DNA of 64,000 nt from Nakamurella aerolata. Lineage in GTDB: Bacteria; Actinomycetota; Actinomycetes; Mycobacteriales; Nakamurellaceae. The stretch lies in NCBI RefSeq assembly GCF_013002705.1, contig NZ_JABEND010000004.1, forward strand, positions 62,001 through 126,000, in the 5' to 3' direction. Made by a program: the position numbers and the translations under genes. Positions 17,386 to 24,873 of this stretch are shown one piece after another (position 1 is the first letter of the stretch; each line of letters opens with the position of its first letter). The notes beneath the pieces are model-generated. The model saw only the letters and a list, made by a program, of their open reading frames with translations, was not told where the DNA came from and made no database searches.

Positions 17386-17415
17386 ATGTTACACCCCCCC
17401 CGTGGCTGTTGGCAA
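17386..17415 (-). promoter_or_regulatory. Promoter of the I36-ABC operon with G8 spacer tract
   Basis: On the minus strand TTGCCA (17415-17410) and TAACAT (17391-17386) are separated by 18 bp, and the spacer contains a run of eight G (17401-17394). The -35 matches consensus at five of six bases. Slippage in the G run would alter the spacer length. Predicted transcription start near 17379, leader about 43 nt. Confidence 0.6.
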
Positions 17416-17576
17416 CGCTTGAATGTCCCTGTGCGGTGATGGGACGGCTCGTGGCGTCGATGGCGGTCGCGTTGGATGGACGCGGAACTCATGAACTCTC
17501 AACAGAATTGCGATGTCCGGACGCCAGTTGTCGACTGACGCGATGTATGCCGCACATGAAATTGCGAAACGTGCTT

Positions 17577-18743
17577 TCAATGCGACTTGAGCACGATTCC
17601 AGCGATGTCCCGCCGGTAGCGGTGCACCGAGAACCGCTCGACGGCCCACTGCCTACCCCGTTCGGCGAGCCGGGCGGCCAGCGCGGGGTCGTCGATCAGC
17701 CGCTGGACCGCGGCGGCCATGGCTGCCGCATCGCCGGGCTCGACCAGCAAGCCGGTCTCGCCGTCGTTGACGGTTTCCAGGTGCCCCATCGCGGCCGCGG
17801 CAACCACCGGGCGGCGGGCGAACTGGGCCTCGACGACGGCGTTGCCGAACGGCTCGCGCAGCGACGGCGCCAATACCGCATCGGCGGCGGCCAATGCCTC
17901 CCAGATCGGGCTGACGTAACCGGCCAGCGTGACAGCGCCGGCCAGGTCCGGCTGCGCCGCCCGCTCCTTGAGCTGCTGCTGGTACCACTCGTAACCGGCG
18001 AACGGGGTGCCGTAGATGGTCAGTACGGCCGGCACCCCGGCCGTGCGCAGCAGTGCCACCGCCTCGATCGCGACGTCGGGTGCCTTGCGTGGGGACAGCC
18101 GGCACACCGCGGCCAGCCGGAACGTCTCAGGGTCCGGGGTCGGCGGGGCCGGCGCCGGCGGCACGTCGGGGATGCCGTTGTAGATCAACGAGATCCGCCG
18201 GTGCAGTCGCGGGTACACCGAGGTGAGCGCGGCGGCGGCCGCTTTGCTGTTGACGATCAGCCCGGAGGCGCCCAGCAGCGGCGCGAGCAGACCCTTTAGC
18301 ACCCAACGGTTGTCGGAGTCCTCGGCCTCGTGTACGTGCACCAGCACCGGTACCCGGGCGATCCGGGCGGCGGCGATCCAGGCCGGGATGGTCACGGTGT
18401 TGACCAGCACCACGTCGGGGCGAAGCCGGCGCAACAGCCGCACCAACCGAGCCACCCCGGTCAGATTGCCGCCGACCAGCGCGGCCAAACCCTTGGATGA
18501 CAACGCCGATCGCCGCACCACCGGGCTGGCGACGAACTGCACGGCAGCCCCCCGTGCGCGCAGCATCGGTACCAGCGGGCCGTCCGACGGCACGCAGACC
18601 CGCACCGTCGCGCCGGCATCGACCAGGCCGGTGATGCTTTCCAGCAGCTGCAGATCGGCGCCGTAGACGTCGGCCGATGGGTTGGCGATCAGTACCGACG
18701 GCGGCCGTCCCGCGCTGCCGGCACCGCGCGTCCGCTCAGCCAT
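17577..18743 (-). CDS. Glycosyltransferase, family 4 (GT-B)
   Basis: The 388-residue protein shows the GT4 layout: an N-terminal Rossmann domain opening NPSADVYGADLQLLESITGLV, then SLIYNGIP and RLSPRKAPDVAIEAVALL. The nucleotide-sugar-binding region LAPSLREPFGNAVVEAQFAR contains the EX7E motif, with GLLVEPGD after it. It should transfer a sugar from a nucleotide donor to a surface glycan or lipid; acceptor and sugar are unknown. It starts at ATG 18743, 31 bp after the prs stop, so it may ride on the glmU-prs transcript. Confidence 0.85.
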   Translation of the reverse strand: MAERTRGAGSAGRPPSVLIANPSADVYGADLQLLESITGLVDAGATVRVCVPSDGPLVPMLRARGAAVQFVASPVVRRSALSSKGLAALVGGNLTGVARLVRLLRRLRPDVVLVNTVTIPAWIAAARIARVPVLVHVHEAEDSDNRWVLKGLLAPLLGASGLIVNSKAAAAALTSVYPRLHRRISLIYNGIPDVPPAPAPPTPDPETFRLAAVCRLSPRKAPDVAIEAVALLRTAGVPAVLTIYGTPFAGYEWYQQQLKERAAQPDLAGAVTLAGYVSPIWEALAAADAVLAPSLREPFGNAVVEAQFARRPVVAAAAMGHLETVNDGETGLLVEPGDAAAMAAAVQRLIDDPALAARLAERGRQWAVERFSVHRYRRDIAGIVLKSH

Positions 18744-18746
18744 CAG

Positions 18747-18785
18747 AATCAGGCATCGGAATCAGGCATCGGAATCAGGCATCGA
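18747..18785. repeat. 13-bp tandem repeat at the prs stop codon, 3 copies
   Basis: aatcaggcatcgg occurs at 18747-18759, 18760-18772 and, with one change, 18773-18785. On the minus strand each unit reads as the last codons of prs plus its TGA, so the prs 3' end appears to have been duplicated twice into the spacer before the glycosyltransferase. Confidence 0.8.
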
Positions 18786-19749
18786 ACAGGCTGGTCACCG
18801 ATCCATCGGCGAAGACCTCGCGGATGGCCTGACCGATCAGCGGCGCCACCGACAACTCGGTGAGCTGACCGAAGCGGTGTTCCGGCGGGATCGGCAAGGT
18901 GTTGGTGAGCACCACCTCGACGGCGCCGCATTCCGACAGTCGTTGTGCGGCAGGATCACTGAGCACCGGATGGGTGGCCGCGACGACGGCCTTCTTGGCG
19001 CCGGCCGCCAACACCTGCCGGACCGCAGAGGCGATGGTGCCGCCGGTGTCGATCATGTCGTCCACCACGATGCAGGTGCGGCCGGCGACCTCGCCGACCA
19101 CCCGGTTCGCCACCACCTCGTTGGGCTTGTCCGGGTCGCGGGTCTTGTGGATGAAGGCGATCGGCGCGCCGCCCAGCCGGTCGGCCCAGCGTTCCGCGGT
19201 GCGCACCCGTCCGGAGTCGGGGGAGACGACGGTCAGGTCGTCCTGGGAGTATTTGTCGGCAATGTAGTTGGTGAGCAGTGGCTGTGCCCACAGGTGGTCG
19301 ACCGGGCCGTCGAAGAAGCCCTGGATCTGATCGGTGTGCAGATCCACCGTCATCAGCCGGTGCGCACCCGCGGTCTGCAGCAGGTCGGCGACCAGCCGGG
19401 CCGAGATCGGTTCCCGGCCACGGTGTTTCTTGTCCTGCCTGGCATACGGATAGAACGGCAGTACCACGGTGATCCGCTTGGCCGACGCCCGCTTCAGGGC
19501 GTCGATCATGATCAGCGTCTCCATCAGCCAGGTGTTGATCGGGCTGGTGCACGACTGGATCAGGAAGGCGTCGCTGCCGCGCACGCTCTCCTCGAAGCGG
19601 ACGAAGATCTCGCCGTTGGCGAACTCGTAGGCCTGCTGCGGGGTGACGGTGACGTCCAGGTACTCGCCGACGGCCTCGGCCAGCTCCGGGTAGGCGCGCC
19701 CGGAGAACAGCATCAGTGATTTGCTGTTCGTCATCGAGATGGCGTTCAT
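18775..19749 (-). CDS. prs: Ribose-phosphate pyrophosphokinase
   Basis: The 324-residue enzyme makes PRPP from ribose 5-phosphate and ATP for nucleotide, histidine and tryptophan synthesis. Signatures are FANGEIFVRFEESVRG, LPFYPYARQDKKHRGREPIS, MTVDLHTDQIQGFFDGPVDH and the PRPP loop VVDDMIDTGGTI. The ATG at 19749 overlaps the glmU stop (ATGA), so the two are translationally coupled, as is usual in actinobacteria. Confidence 0.97.
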   Translation of the reverse strand: MNAISMTNSKSLMLFSGRAYPELAEAVGEYLDVTVTPQQAYEFANGEIFVRFEESVRGSDAFLIQSCTSPINTWLMETLIMIDALKRASAKRITVVLPFYPYARQDKKHRGREPISARLVADLLQTAGAHRLMTVDLHTDQIQGFFDGPVDHLWAQPLLTNYIADKYSQDDLTVVSPDSGRVRTAERWADRLGGAPIAFIHKTRDPDKPNEVVANRVVGEVAGRTCIVVDDMIDTGGTIASAVRQVLAAGAKKAVVAATHPVLSDPAAQRLSECGAVEVVLTNTLPIPPEHRFGQLTELSVAPLIGQAIREVFADGSVTSLFDA

Positions 19750-21404
19750 CCGCGGTTGTCCTCCCGGCCCGTGGCGTCGGTGATGGCGTCGGTGGTGGCA
19801 TCCGGCCCTGCGCCGGCGCCGGCGCCCCCAAGACCGGAGCCGGTACCGGGGTCAGTGCGGTCGCGGTCGACGGCACCCGCCGACCGGGCGGCCCGGTCCA
19901 TCGCGGTGCCGGGATGTTTGCGCAGCACCCACCCGTCGGAGTTGTACTGCCGGCCCCTCGCGACCGCCAGCGCACCGGGCGGCACATCGTCGGTGACGGT
20001 GGATCCGGTGGCGACGTAGCTGCCGTCGGCGAGGGTCACGGGCGCCACCAGTGTCACGTTGGAACCGACGAAACTGGCTGCGCCGATGTGGGTTTCGAAC
20101 TTGCTGGTGCCGTCGTAGTTGGCGGTGATCACCCCGGCGCCGACATTGCTGCCGGCGCCGACGGTCGCGTCGCCAAGGTAAGTCTGGTGCGGCACCTTGG
20201 CGCCGGCACCGACCTGAGTCTTCTTCAGCTCGACAAAGGTGCCGACCTTGCTGCCGGCGGCGAGCACCGCGCGCTGCCGCAGGTAGCTGTACGGCCCGAC
20301 GGTGGCGCCGGCGCCGATGTCGGAGTCCAGACAGTGCGCCCTGACCACCTGCGCGCCGTCGCCGACCCGGCAGTTCGACAGCGTCACGTCCGGCCCGATC
20401 CGTACCCCGCTGCCGATCTGGCTGCCGGCCTCCAGCTGCACCCCTGGGCCGATGCTGGTGTCCTGGCCGATCTGCACGTCGGTGTGCACCCAGGCGCTGG
20501 CCGGGTCGAGGAAGGTGACCCCGGCGCGCTGGTGCTGCTGCACAATGCGATCGCGAAGCACTGCGGAAAGCTGGGCCAGTTGCACCCTGTCGTTGACGCC
20601 CTCGGTCTCGATCGGGTCGTCGGCATGGCTGGTGCCGACGTTGCGGCCGTCGGCCTTGGCCAACGCCACCGCGTCGGTCAGGTACACCTCGCCCTGGGCG
20701 TTGGCGCTTCCGATCCGGGGGAGCAGCTCGGCCAGCACGGCACCGTCGAAGGCGTAGACCCCCGAGTTGATCTCGGTGATGCCGCGCTGCGCGTCGGTGG
20801 CGTCCTTGTGCTCGACGATGCCGGCCAGGCCGCCGTCGGCGTCCCGGGTGATGCGGCCGTAGCCGGTGGGGTCGCCGACCGTCGCGGTGAGCACGGTGAC
20901 GGCGTTCCCGGCGGCCGCGTGGTCCGCGGCCAACGCGGCCAGCGTGTCTGTGGTCAGCAGCGGCACGTCGCCGTAGCTCACGATGACGGTGCCGGCAGGT
21001 TCGAAACCGTTGCCGCGCAAGGCGTCCAGTGCGCAGGCGACGGCGTGGCCGGTGCCGAGCTGCTGGTCTTGCACGGCCTCGATCACCGGCGGCAGGTCGG
21101 CGGCGCCGCGCAAGAACTCGGCAACCTGCTCGCGCCCGTTGCCCAGCACAGCCACCAGCCGCTCGGGGGACAGCCCGGCGGCGGCGCGCAGCGCATGCCA
21201 CACCAGCGGCCGGCCGGCGATCGGGTGCAGCACCTTCGGCAGCGCCGACCGCATCCGGGTGCCGGCCCCGGCGGCCAGCACGATCACCGCGGAGACGACG
21301 GGCGACGCGGCGGCCGTCGGCTGGCTCAGACCCGGTGGTTTCGCCTGGCTGGGCGGCACCGGGTTCTCCGGGGGAGCAGGGCTTGCGGACGCTGGCGCTG
21401 GCAC
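19746..21404 (-). CDS. glmU: Bifunctional GlcNAc-1-P uridyltransferase/GlcN-1-P acetyltransferase
   Basis: The 552-residue protein makes UDP-GlcNAc. The uridyltransferase half starts with LAAGAGTRMRSALPKVLHPI and has the EHKDA and EINSGVYAF segments. The acetyltransferase half is a left-handed beta-helix of hexapeptide repeats ending HIGAASFVGSNVTLVAPV. About 38 extra N-terminal residues (Pro/Ala/Ser-rich) and a C-terminal tail of about 60 residues rich in Gly, Ala and Asp extend beyond the core. The GTG at 21404 has TACCAT 6 nt upstream and no ribosome binding site. Confidence 0.96.
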   Translation of the reverse strand: MPAPASASPAPPENPVPPSQAKPPGLSQPTAAASPVVSAVIVLAAGAGTRMRSALPKVLHPIAGRPLVWHALRAAAGLSPERLVAVLGNGREQVAEFLRGAADLPPVIEAVQDQQLGTGHAVACALDALRGNGFEPAGTVIVSYGDVPLLTTDTLAALAADHAAAGNAVTVLTATVGDPTGYGRITRDADGGLAGIVEHKDATDAQRGITEINSGVYAFDGAVLAELLPRIGSANAQGEVYLTDAVALAKADGRNVGTSHADDPIETEGVNDRVQLAQLSAVLRDRIVQQHQRAGVTFLDPASAWVHTDVQIGQDTSIGPGVQLEAGSQIGSGVRIGPDVTLSNCRVGDGAQVVRAHCLDSDIGAGATVGPYSYLRQRAVLAAGSKVGTFVELKKTQVGAGAKVPHQTYLGDATVGAGSNVGAGVITANYDGTSKFETHIGAASFVGSNVTLVAPVTLADGSYVATGSTVTDDVPPGALAVARGRQYNSDGWVLRKHPGTAMDRAARSAGAVDRDRTDPGTGSGLGGAGAGAGPDATTDAITDATGREDNRG

Positions 21405-21410
21405 CCCGAC

Positions 21411-21416
21411 ATGGTA
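21411..21416 (-). promoter_or_regulatory. TANNNT -10 element for leaderless glmU
   Basis: TACCAT on the minus strand precedes the GTG at 21404 by 6 nt, identical in sequence and spacing to the elements of both GGDEF genes. Confidence 0.5.
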
Positions 21417-21420
21417 GCCA

Positions 21421-21463
21421 GCACGGCGCCGCTGCCACGCCCGCCGGACGCCGGGCGCCGTGC
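21421..21463 (-). terminator. Hairpin terminator after the beta-helix gene
   Basis: GCACGGCGCC (21421-21430) and GGCGCCGTGC (21454-21463) form a perfect 10-bp stem in the 69-bp gap between the beta-helix gene and glmU. There is no U tract, which is common for GC-rich actinobacterial terminators. Confidence 0.55.
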
Positions 21464-21473
21464 CGCGGTGAAC

Positions 21474-23903
21474 TCAGCTGCCGGCGACCGCACCCACCAC
21501 CGGGATGGAGCCGCCGGTGCTGGCCTTGGCCGCGGCGGCGGCCTGGGCGGGAACAGCGACCGGACCGAGCGGAATGCCGCTGCCGGCCAATCGCCAATAG
21601 CTGCCCTTCTCCCAACCGGTTGCGCCGGTGTACGCGGCCAGCTCCGCCATGGTGAACGTCCGGGAATTAGCGGTGTAGTTGGCCTTCCACCGCGCCACCG
21701 GAGCGGTCGACGAGCTCGCGGTGATCACGTTCCCGGCGACCCGTGAGGCGTAACTGGCCGGGTAGGCGGTCGGGGCGGACAGCTTCGGCAGCCCCGGGTA
21801 GGTGTCAAGGGCCAAGCGAGTTGTGCTGATGACGTTGTTGAGCACCGCGACGTTGGTGGTGTTCGGGCCGATCGCCCAGCCGCCGTAGCCGTCCGCGCGG
21901 GAATCGTCGTAGACGCGGATTCCGAAGTTGCAGTCGCTGACCGTGTTGTGCGCGACGGTGACGTTGGCCGATGCCACCGTGATGCACCCTTCGGCGTTGC
22001 GCACCACGTTGTTGGCGACCACCGACTTGTTCGACACCTCGTCGAAGATTCCGTGTTTGGTGACGCGCTCGATCACGTTCGACTGGTACGAGCCGTCGCT
22101 GCAGTCCAGGTCGCACCACAGCCCGCTGCCCGTGGTGTCCGTCACCTTGTTGCCGCTGATGACGAAACCGACCATATGCCCGATCTTGATCGCGGCCGGT
22201 CCGCAGGCGTAGGTGCACTTGTTGCCGAACTTCTGGTCGTTCTGGTTCACCAGCAGGTTGCCGCGGATCACCAGGTCGTTCCTGGCTCCGGTGGCGGACG
22301 AGCCGTTGCCCTGGATGCCGGTATAACCGTTGCGGTAGAACACATTCGACTCCACCCGCGAGCCGGGCTGCGGGTTGGAGTAGGAGACCGCGCCGGCGGA
22401 CATGTCGGTGAACAGGTTGCGCTCCAGCACCACCACCGATGCCCCGAGGTAGAGCGCACCGTGGCTGGTGTTGGGGCTCTGGCTGGTGGCGTACCGGCGG
22501 ATGCCGAGCCCCCGCACGGTCGCTCTGGTCTTGCCGATGATCATGGCGTTCGGTTTGGCAGCAGCCTCGAGGTTGCCCGTGGTCGGCACCGTCGGCAGGT
22601 ACAGCCGCCGGTTCGCCCAGTCGTAGGCGAAGGTTCCAGCGGTGAGTTTGCTGCCGAAGGCGAGCTGGCGCTGCGGCACCCCGTTGATCCACACCTGTTG
22701 CGGGTCTTGCGGAATGGGACGGTCGGCCGACGCGCCCGCCGCGGCGTCGCCATAGGCACGCGGTCCTTGCGTGCCCTGGGCGGTGAGCGGCTTGCTGTAG
22801 TAGCCGTTCATGCAGAACGACGGCGTCGACCAGCTCATCCAGTAGCCGTTCGTCGTCTTGTTCCAGCCGGATCGGGGCAGTGGCACCGAACCGTCGAGCC
22901 ACGCCTGCTCGTGCGGGTAGGGCTGGATGGTGAGTGCCTTGCCGAACGTCACCGACTCGCGGTAGACGCCCTTGCGCAGCACAACGGTGCCCCCTGCCGG
23001 TGCCTTGCTGACCGCCTTGGCCAGGGTGCGCAGCGGCGCGGTCTTGGTGCCTGCGGCGGCGTCGTTGCCGCTGGGACTGACGAACACCGCCCCGGCCGGT
23101 ACCGGGTAGGCGGTATCGGGAATTGCGGTGGGGCCGGCGGTCAGCCCGGTGGGTCCGGTGGGCAGGGCACGGCTTCCCGGCTGCTGGACGGCCGTCGCAC
23201 CGGCGACGTAGTACGCGGTTGCTTCCCGCACCCAGCCCGCGTTGAGCAGCGGGTTGGCGTCGGCCGCCTCGACGGCGATGCGATGCAGGTTGACCGCTGG
23301 ATGGCGGTACAGCACAGCCTGTTTGCTGCACCCCGCGAGCGGGGTGGGCGAGGCATAGAAGGCAACACCGAGGTTGCGGTACTGGCCGTTGATGGCCGCG
23401 TCGAACTGGGCCCCCTTGGCGACGAACATGTCGTCGGCGCGGGCGGTGTTCTGCAGGTGGTAGACGGCGACCAGGACGCTGCTCGGCGTGGTGGCCGCCT
23501 GGAAGACGGGCTTGACGCCGGAGCGGTAGCCGGCGGCGACGGAGGCCGACACCGCGGCCAGGTTGGTGGCGAGCCGTTGGCCCTGGGTGGCCGACCCGGC
23601 CGTCTGGATCACCGGGGTGGCCATCGCGGGGCAGACACTCGCCGCCGTGACGGCTTCCCGTGCCGGGGGCGCCGGGGTTGCGGACGCCGGGGTGGCGGAC
23701 GCGGGGGTGGCGGACGCGGTGGGGTTCAGCGGGCTCACCATGGCCGCGACCACCGCGGCGCAGGCAGCGCGCACGGTGCCGGCGCGGCGCGGTGCGGTCG
23801 AGGGCCCGCGACCGCGCCGGGAGGCGCGGTGGGTATCGGCTCCGGCGGAGGGCAAGCCGGAGTGAGCGGCAGGAACGAACAAAGCGGAAAGTGCGGACAA
23901 CAT
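21474..23903 (-). CDS. Secreted right-handed beta-helix protein with N-terminal DUF5648-like module
   Basis: The 809-residue protein has a long basic N-terminus and a hydrophobic stretch near residues 40-58 (signal peptide). A short SATPA repeat follows. A globular region of about 150 residues (VKPVFQAATTPSSVLVAVYHL to WVREATAYYVAGA) resembles the DUF5648 type. From about residue 270 (FVSPSGNDAAAGTKTAPLRTL) it is a parallel beta-helix as in polysaccharide lyases and epimerases, with repeated N-rich turns such as VVERNLF and VISGNKVTD. Paired cysteines CTYAC and WCDLDC probably form disulfides outside the cell. It is paralogous to the protein at 39028-41430. No catalytic residues can be assigned. 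The ATG at 23903 has only a weak site upstream, so the start is uncertain. Confidence 0.78.
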   Translation of the reverse strand: MLSALSALFVPAAHSGLPSAGADTHRASRRGRGPSTAPRRAGTVRAACAAVVAAMVSPLNPTASATPASATPASATPAPPAREAVTAASVCPAMATPVIQTAGSATQGQRLATNLAAVSASVAAGYRSGVKPVFQAATTPSSVLVAVYHLQNTARADDMFVAKGAQFDAAINGQYRNLGVAFYASPTPLAGCSKQAVLYRHPAVNLHRIAVEAADANPLLNAGWVREATAYYVAGATAVQQPGSRALPTGPTGLTAGPTAIPDTAYPVPAGAVFVSPSGNDAAAGTKTAPLRTLAKAVSKAPAGGTVVLRKGVYRESVTFGKALTIQPYPHEQAWLDGSVPLPRSGWNKTTNGYWMSWSTPSFCMNGYYSKPLTAQGTQGPRAYGDAAAGASADRPIPQDPQQVWINGVPQRQLAFGSKLTAGTFAYDWANRRLYLPTVPTTGNLEAAAKPNAMIIGKTRATVRGLGIRRYATSQSPNTSHGALYLGASVVVLERNLFTDMSAGAVSYSNPQPGSRVESNVFYRNGYTGIQGNGSSATGARNDLVIRGNLLVNQNDQKFGNKCTYACGPAAIKIGHMVGFVISGNKVTDTTGSGLWCDLDCSDGSYQSNVIERVTKHGIFDEVSNKSVVANNVVRNAEGCITVASANVTVAHNTVSDCNFGIRVYDDSRADGYGGWAIGPNTTNVAVLNNVISTTRLALDTYPGLPKLSAPTAYPASYASRVAGNVITASSSTAPVARWKANYTANSRTFTMAELAAYTGATGWEKGSYWRLAGSGIPLGPVAVPAQAAAAAKASTGGSIPVVGAVAGS

Positions 23904-24417
23904 GAGGATTCACCAGCTAGCTGCTTCGGCACCTGCGGTGCCAGGTCGGGGGTGCAACTGCCGCGGTGAGGCCTCGAAACGGACCGTTCGGATGGCCCCT
24001 CGGATGCACCACAGCGGATGGAGAATGGCTGCCCTGGATCTGGACCGCCCGGCTGCGACCGACCATGTACTGAGGGTGATATTCGCGCCCATCAGAAGGC
24101 CACCCACGGCGTCAGTAGGCTGAATTATCGGTGCCGATCGGCGAAATTGCAGTCCGCCGTTCGCTTGGTGTCGGAGCGTGGAATCCGCAGGTAGCCAGCT
24201 ACGTACGGTGACGAAATGTGCGATCACGGCAGGGCGAGCTCGCTCCGCGCGACGAACGGCGAGAATGGTCACCCTGAGATCACTGAAAGTAATGATCGGT
24301 CCGAGGGAGTCGGCCGGATCGAGCGCCGGCAGCGCTCTTCTCACGTGTCGAGGGGGTGTCCCCGGCCCCGGCCGTCGGGGGACGGCCGGGCCGTCTTCGG
24401 GGGGACAGAGGAGAGTG
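23904..24417. other. Intergenic region between beta-helix gene and tRNA-Gln
   Basis: In this 514-bp gap I see no supportable gene. It contains AT-richer patches around 24070-24150, a GCCGATCGGC palindrome at 24133-24142, and a GC hairpin just 3' of the tRNA. The beta-helix promoter presumably lies here, but I could not place it. Confidence 0.5.
24364..24392 (-). terminator. GC-rich hairpin downstream of tRNA-Gln
   Basis: ggccccggccgtc and gacggccgggcc pair over 12 bp with one bulge around a GGGG loop. It begins 26 bp beyond the tRNA 3' end on the minus strand. No U tract follows. Confidence 0.45.
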
Positions 24418-24488
24418 CTCCGCCGCCAGGATTCGAACCTGGACCATTGGAACCAAAATCCAAGGTGCTGCCGTTACACCACGGCGGA
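24418..24488 (-). tRNA. tRNA-Gln (anticodon TTG)
   Basis: On the minus strand TCCGCCG (5') pairs with CGGCGGA (3') to form a 7-bp acceptor stem with discriminator G and no encoded CCA. The anticodon stem TTGGA/TCCAA encloses TTTTGGT, giving anticodon TTG (glutamine, CAA). The T arm carries GGTTCGAATCC. Length 71 nt. Confidence 0.93.
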
Positions 24489-24547
24489 ACGCCGAGCGCG
24501 GTGGTGCGCTCGTCACCCCATCATTCCATGGCTGGCCCAAGCTGTTT

Positions 24548-24635
24548 GCCGCGAGCGCGAGCTCCGAGCCGCGAGCCGTCAGCCGCGAGCGCGAGGTCCG
24601 AGCCGCGAGCCGTCAGCCGCGAGCGCGAGCTCCGA
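24548..24635. repeat. 34-bp tandem repeat, about 2.6 copies
   Basis: Units run 24548-24581, 24582-24615 and a partial 24616-24635; each begins gccgcgagcgcgag and ends gccgcgagccgtca. The copies differ at one base. The array is noncoding. Confidence 0.85.
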
Positions 24636-24748
24636 AGCCGGCCGCAGCGGCGCGCCGGTGACCAGCAGCGCTGCGCGCGTTGTCGGCGCGATGGACGAAT
24701 CCGCCGCCGCCCGGGCGACCCGCCATGTCGCTGCGCCAGCAGGTGCCG

Positions 24749-24754
24749 TACGAT
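24749..24754 (+). promoter_or_regulatory. -10 element of the desaturase gene
   Basis: TACGAT lies 7 bp upstream of the palindrome at 24761-24778, so transcription would start at the operator, about 113 nt before the ATG. No clear -35. Confidence 0.4.
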
Positions 24755-24760
24755 ACGAGG

Positions 24761-24778
24761 AGTTAGGTGAACCTAACT
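24761..24778. promoter_or_regulatory. Perfect palindromic operator upstream of desaturase
   Basis: agttaggtgaacctaact is an 8-bp perfect inverted repeat with a GA centre. The TTAGGT/ACCTAA arms resemble the arms of DtxR/IdeR iron boxes, but the spacing is shorter than the 19-bp consensus. A TetR-type regulator is an alternative. Confidence 0.55.
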
Positions 24779-24873
24779 TGGGCATCGCTCCAGGCGCTCT
24801 GCGGGGCGTCGCGCCCCGGTACAGTTCTGCTCAATCCTGCCGTGCAACAGGCGGGCAAGTTCGAGGATTGTCG

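Larger units (their letters stand above)
24489..24873. other. Intergenic region between tRNA-Gln and desaturase
   Basis: This 385-bp gap holds the tRNA upstream region, a 34-bp tandem repeat (24548-24635), and the desaturase promoter with a palindromic operator (24749-24778). No gene is supported. Confidence 0.6.

Noticed and set aside
19716-21746. 676-codon plus-strand frame over glmU and prs
   Set aside because: It is antisense to two certain housekeeping genes and has no recognisable domain.
21948-23969. 673-codon plus-strand frame over the beta-helix gene
   Set aside because: Gly/Val/Arg-rich shadow; the minus-strand frame has a signal-peptide-like start, repeats and a full paralogue at 39028-41430.
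24761-24778. Canonical IdeR/DtxR box
   Set aside because: Only about 13 of 19 positions match and the half-site spacing is shorter, so I report it as an unassigned operator with iron-box-like arms.
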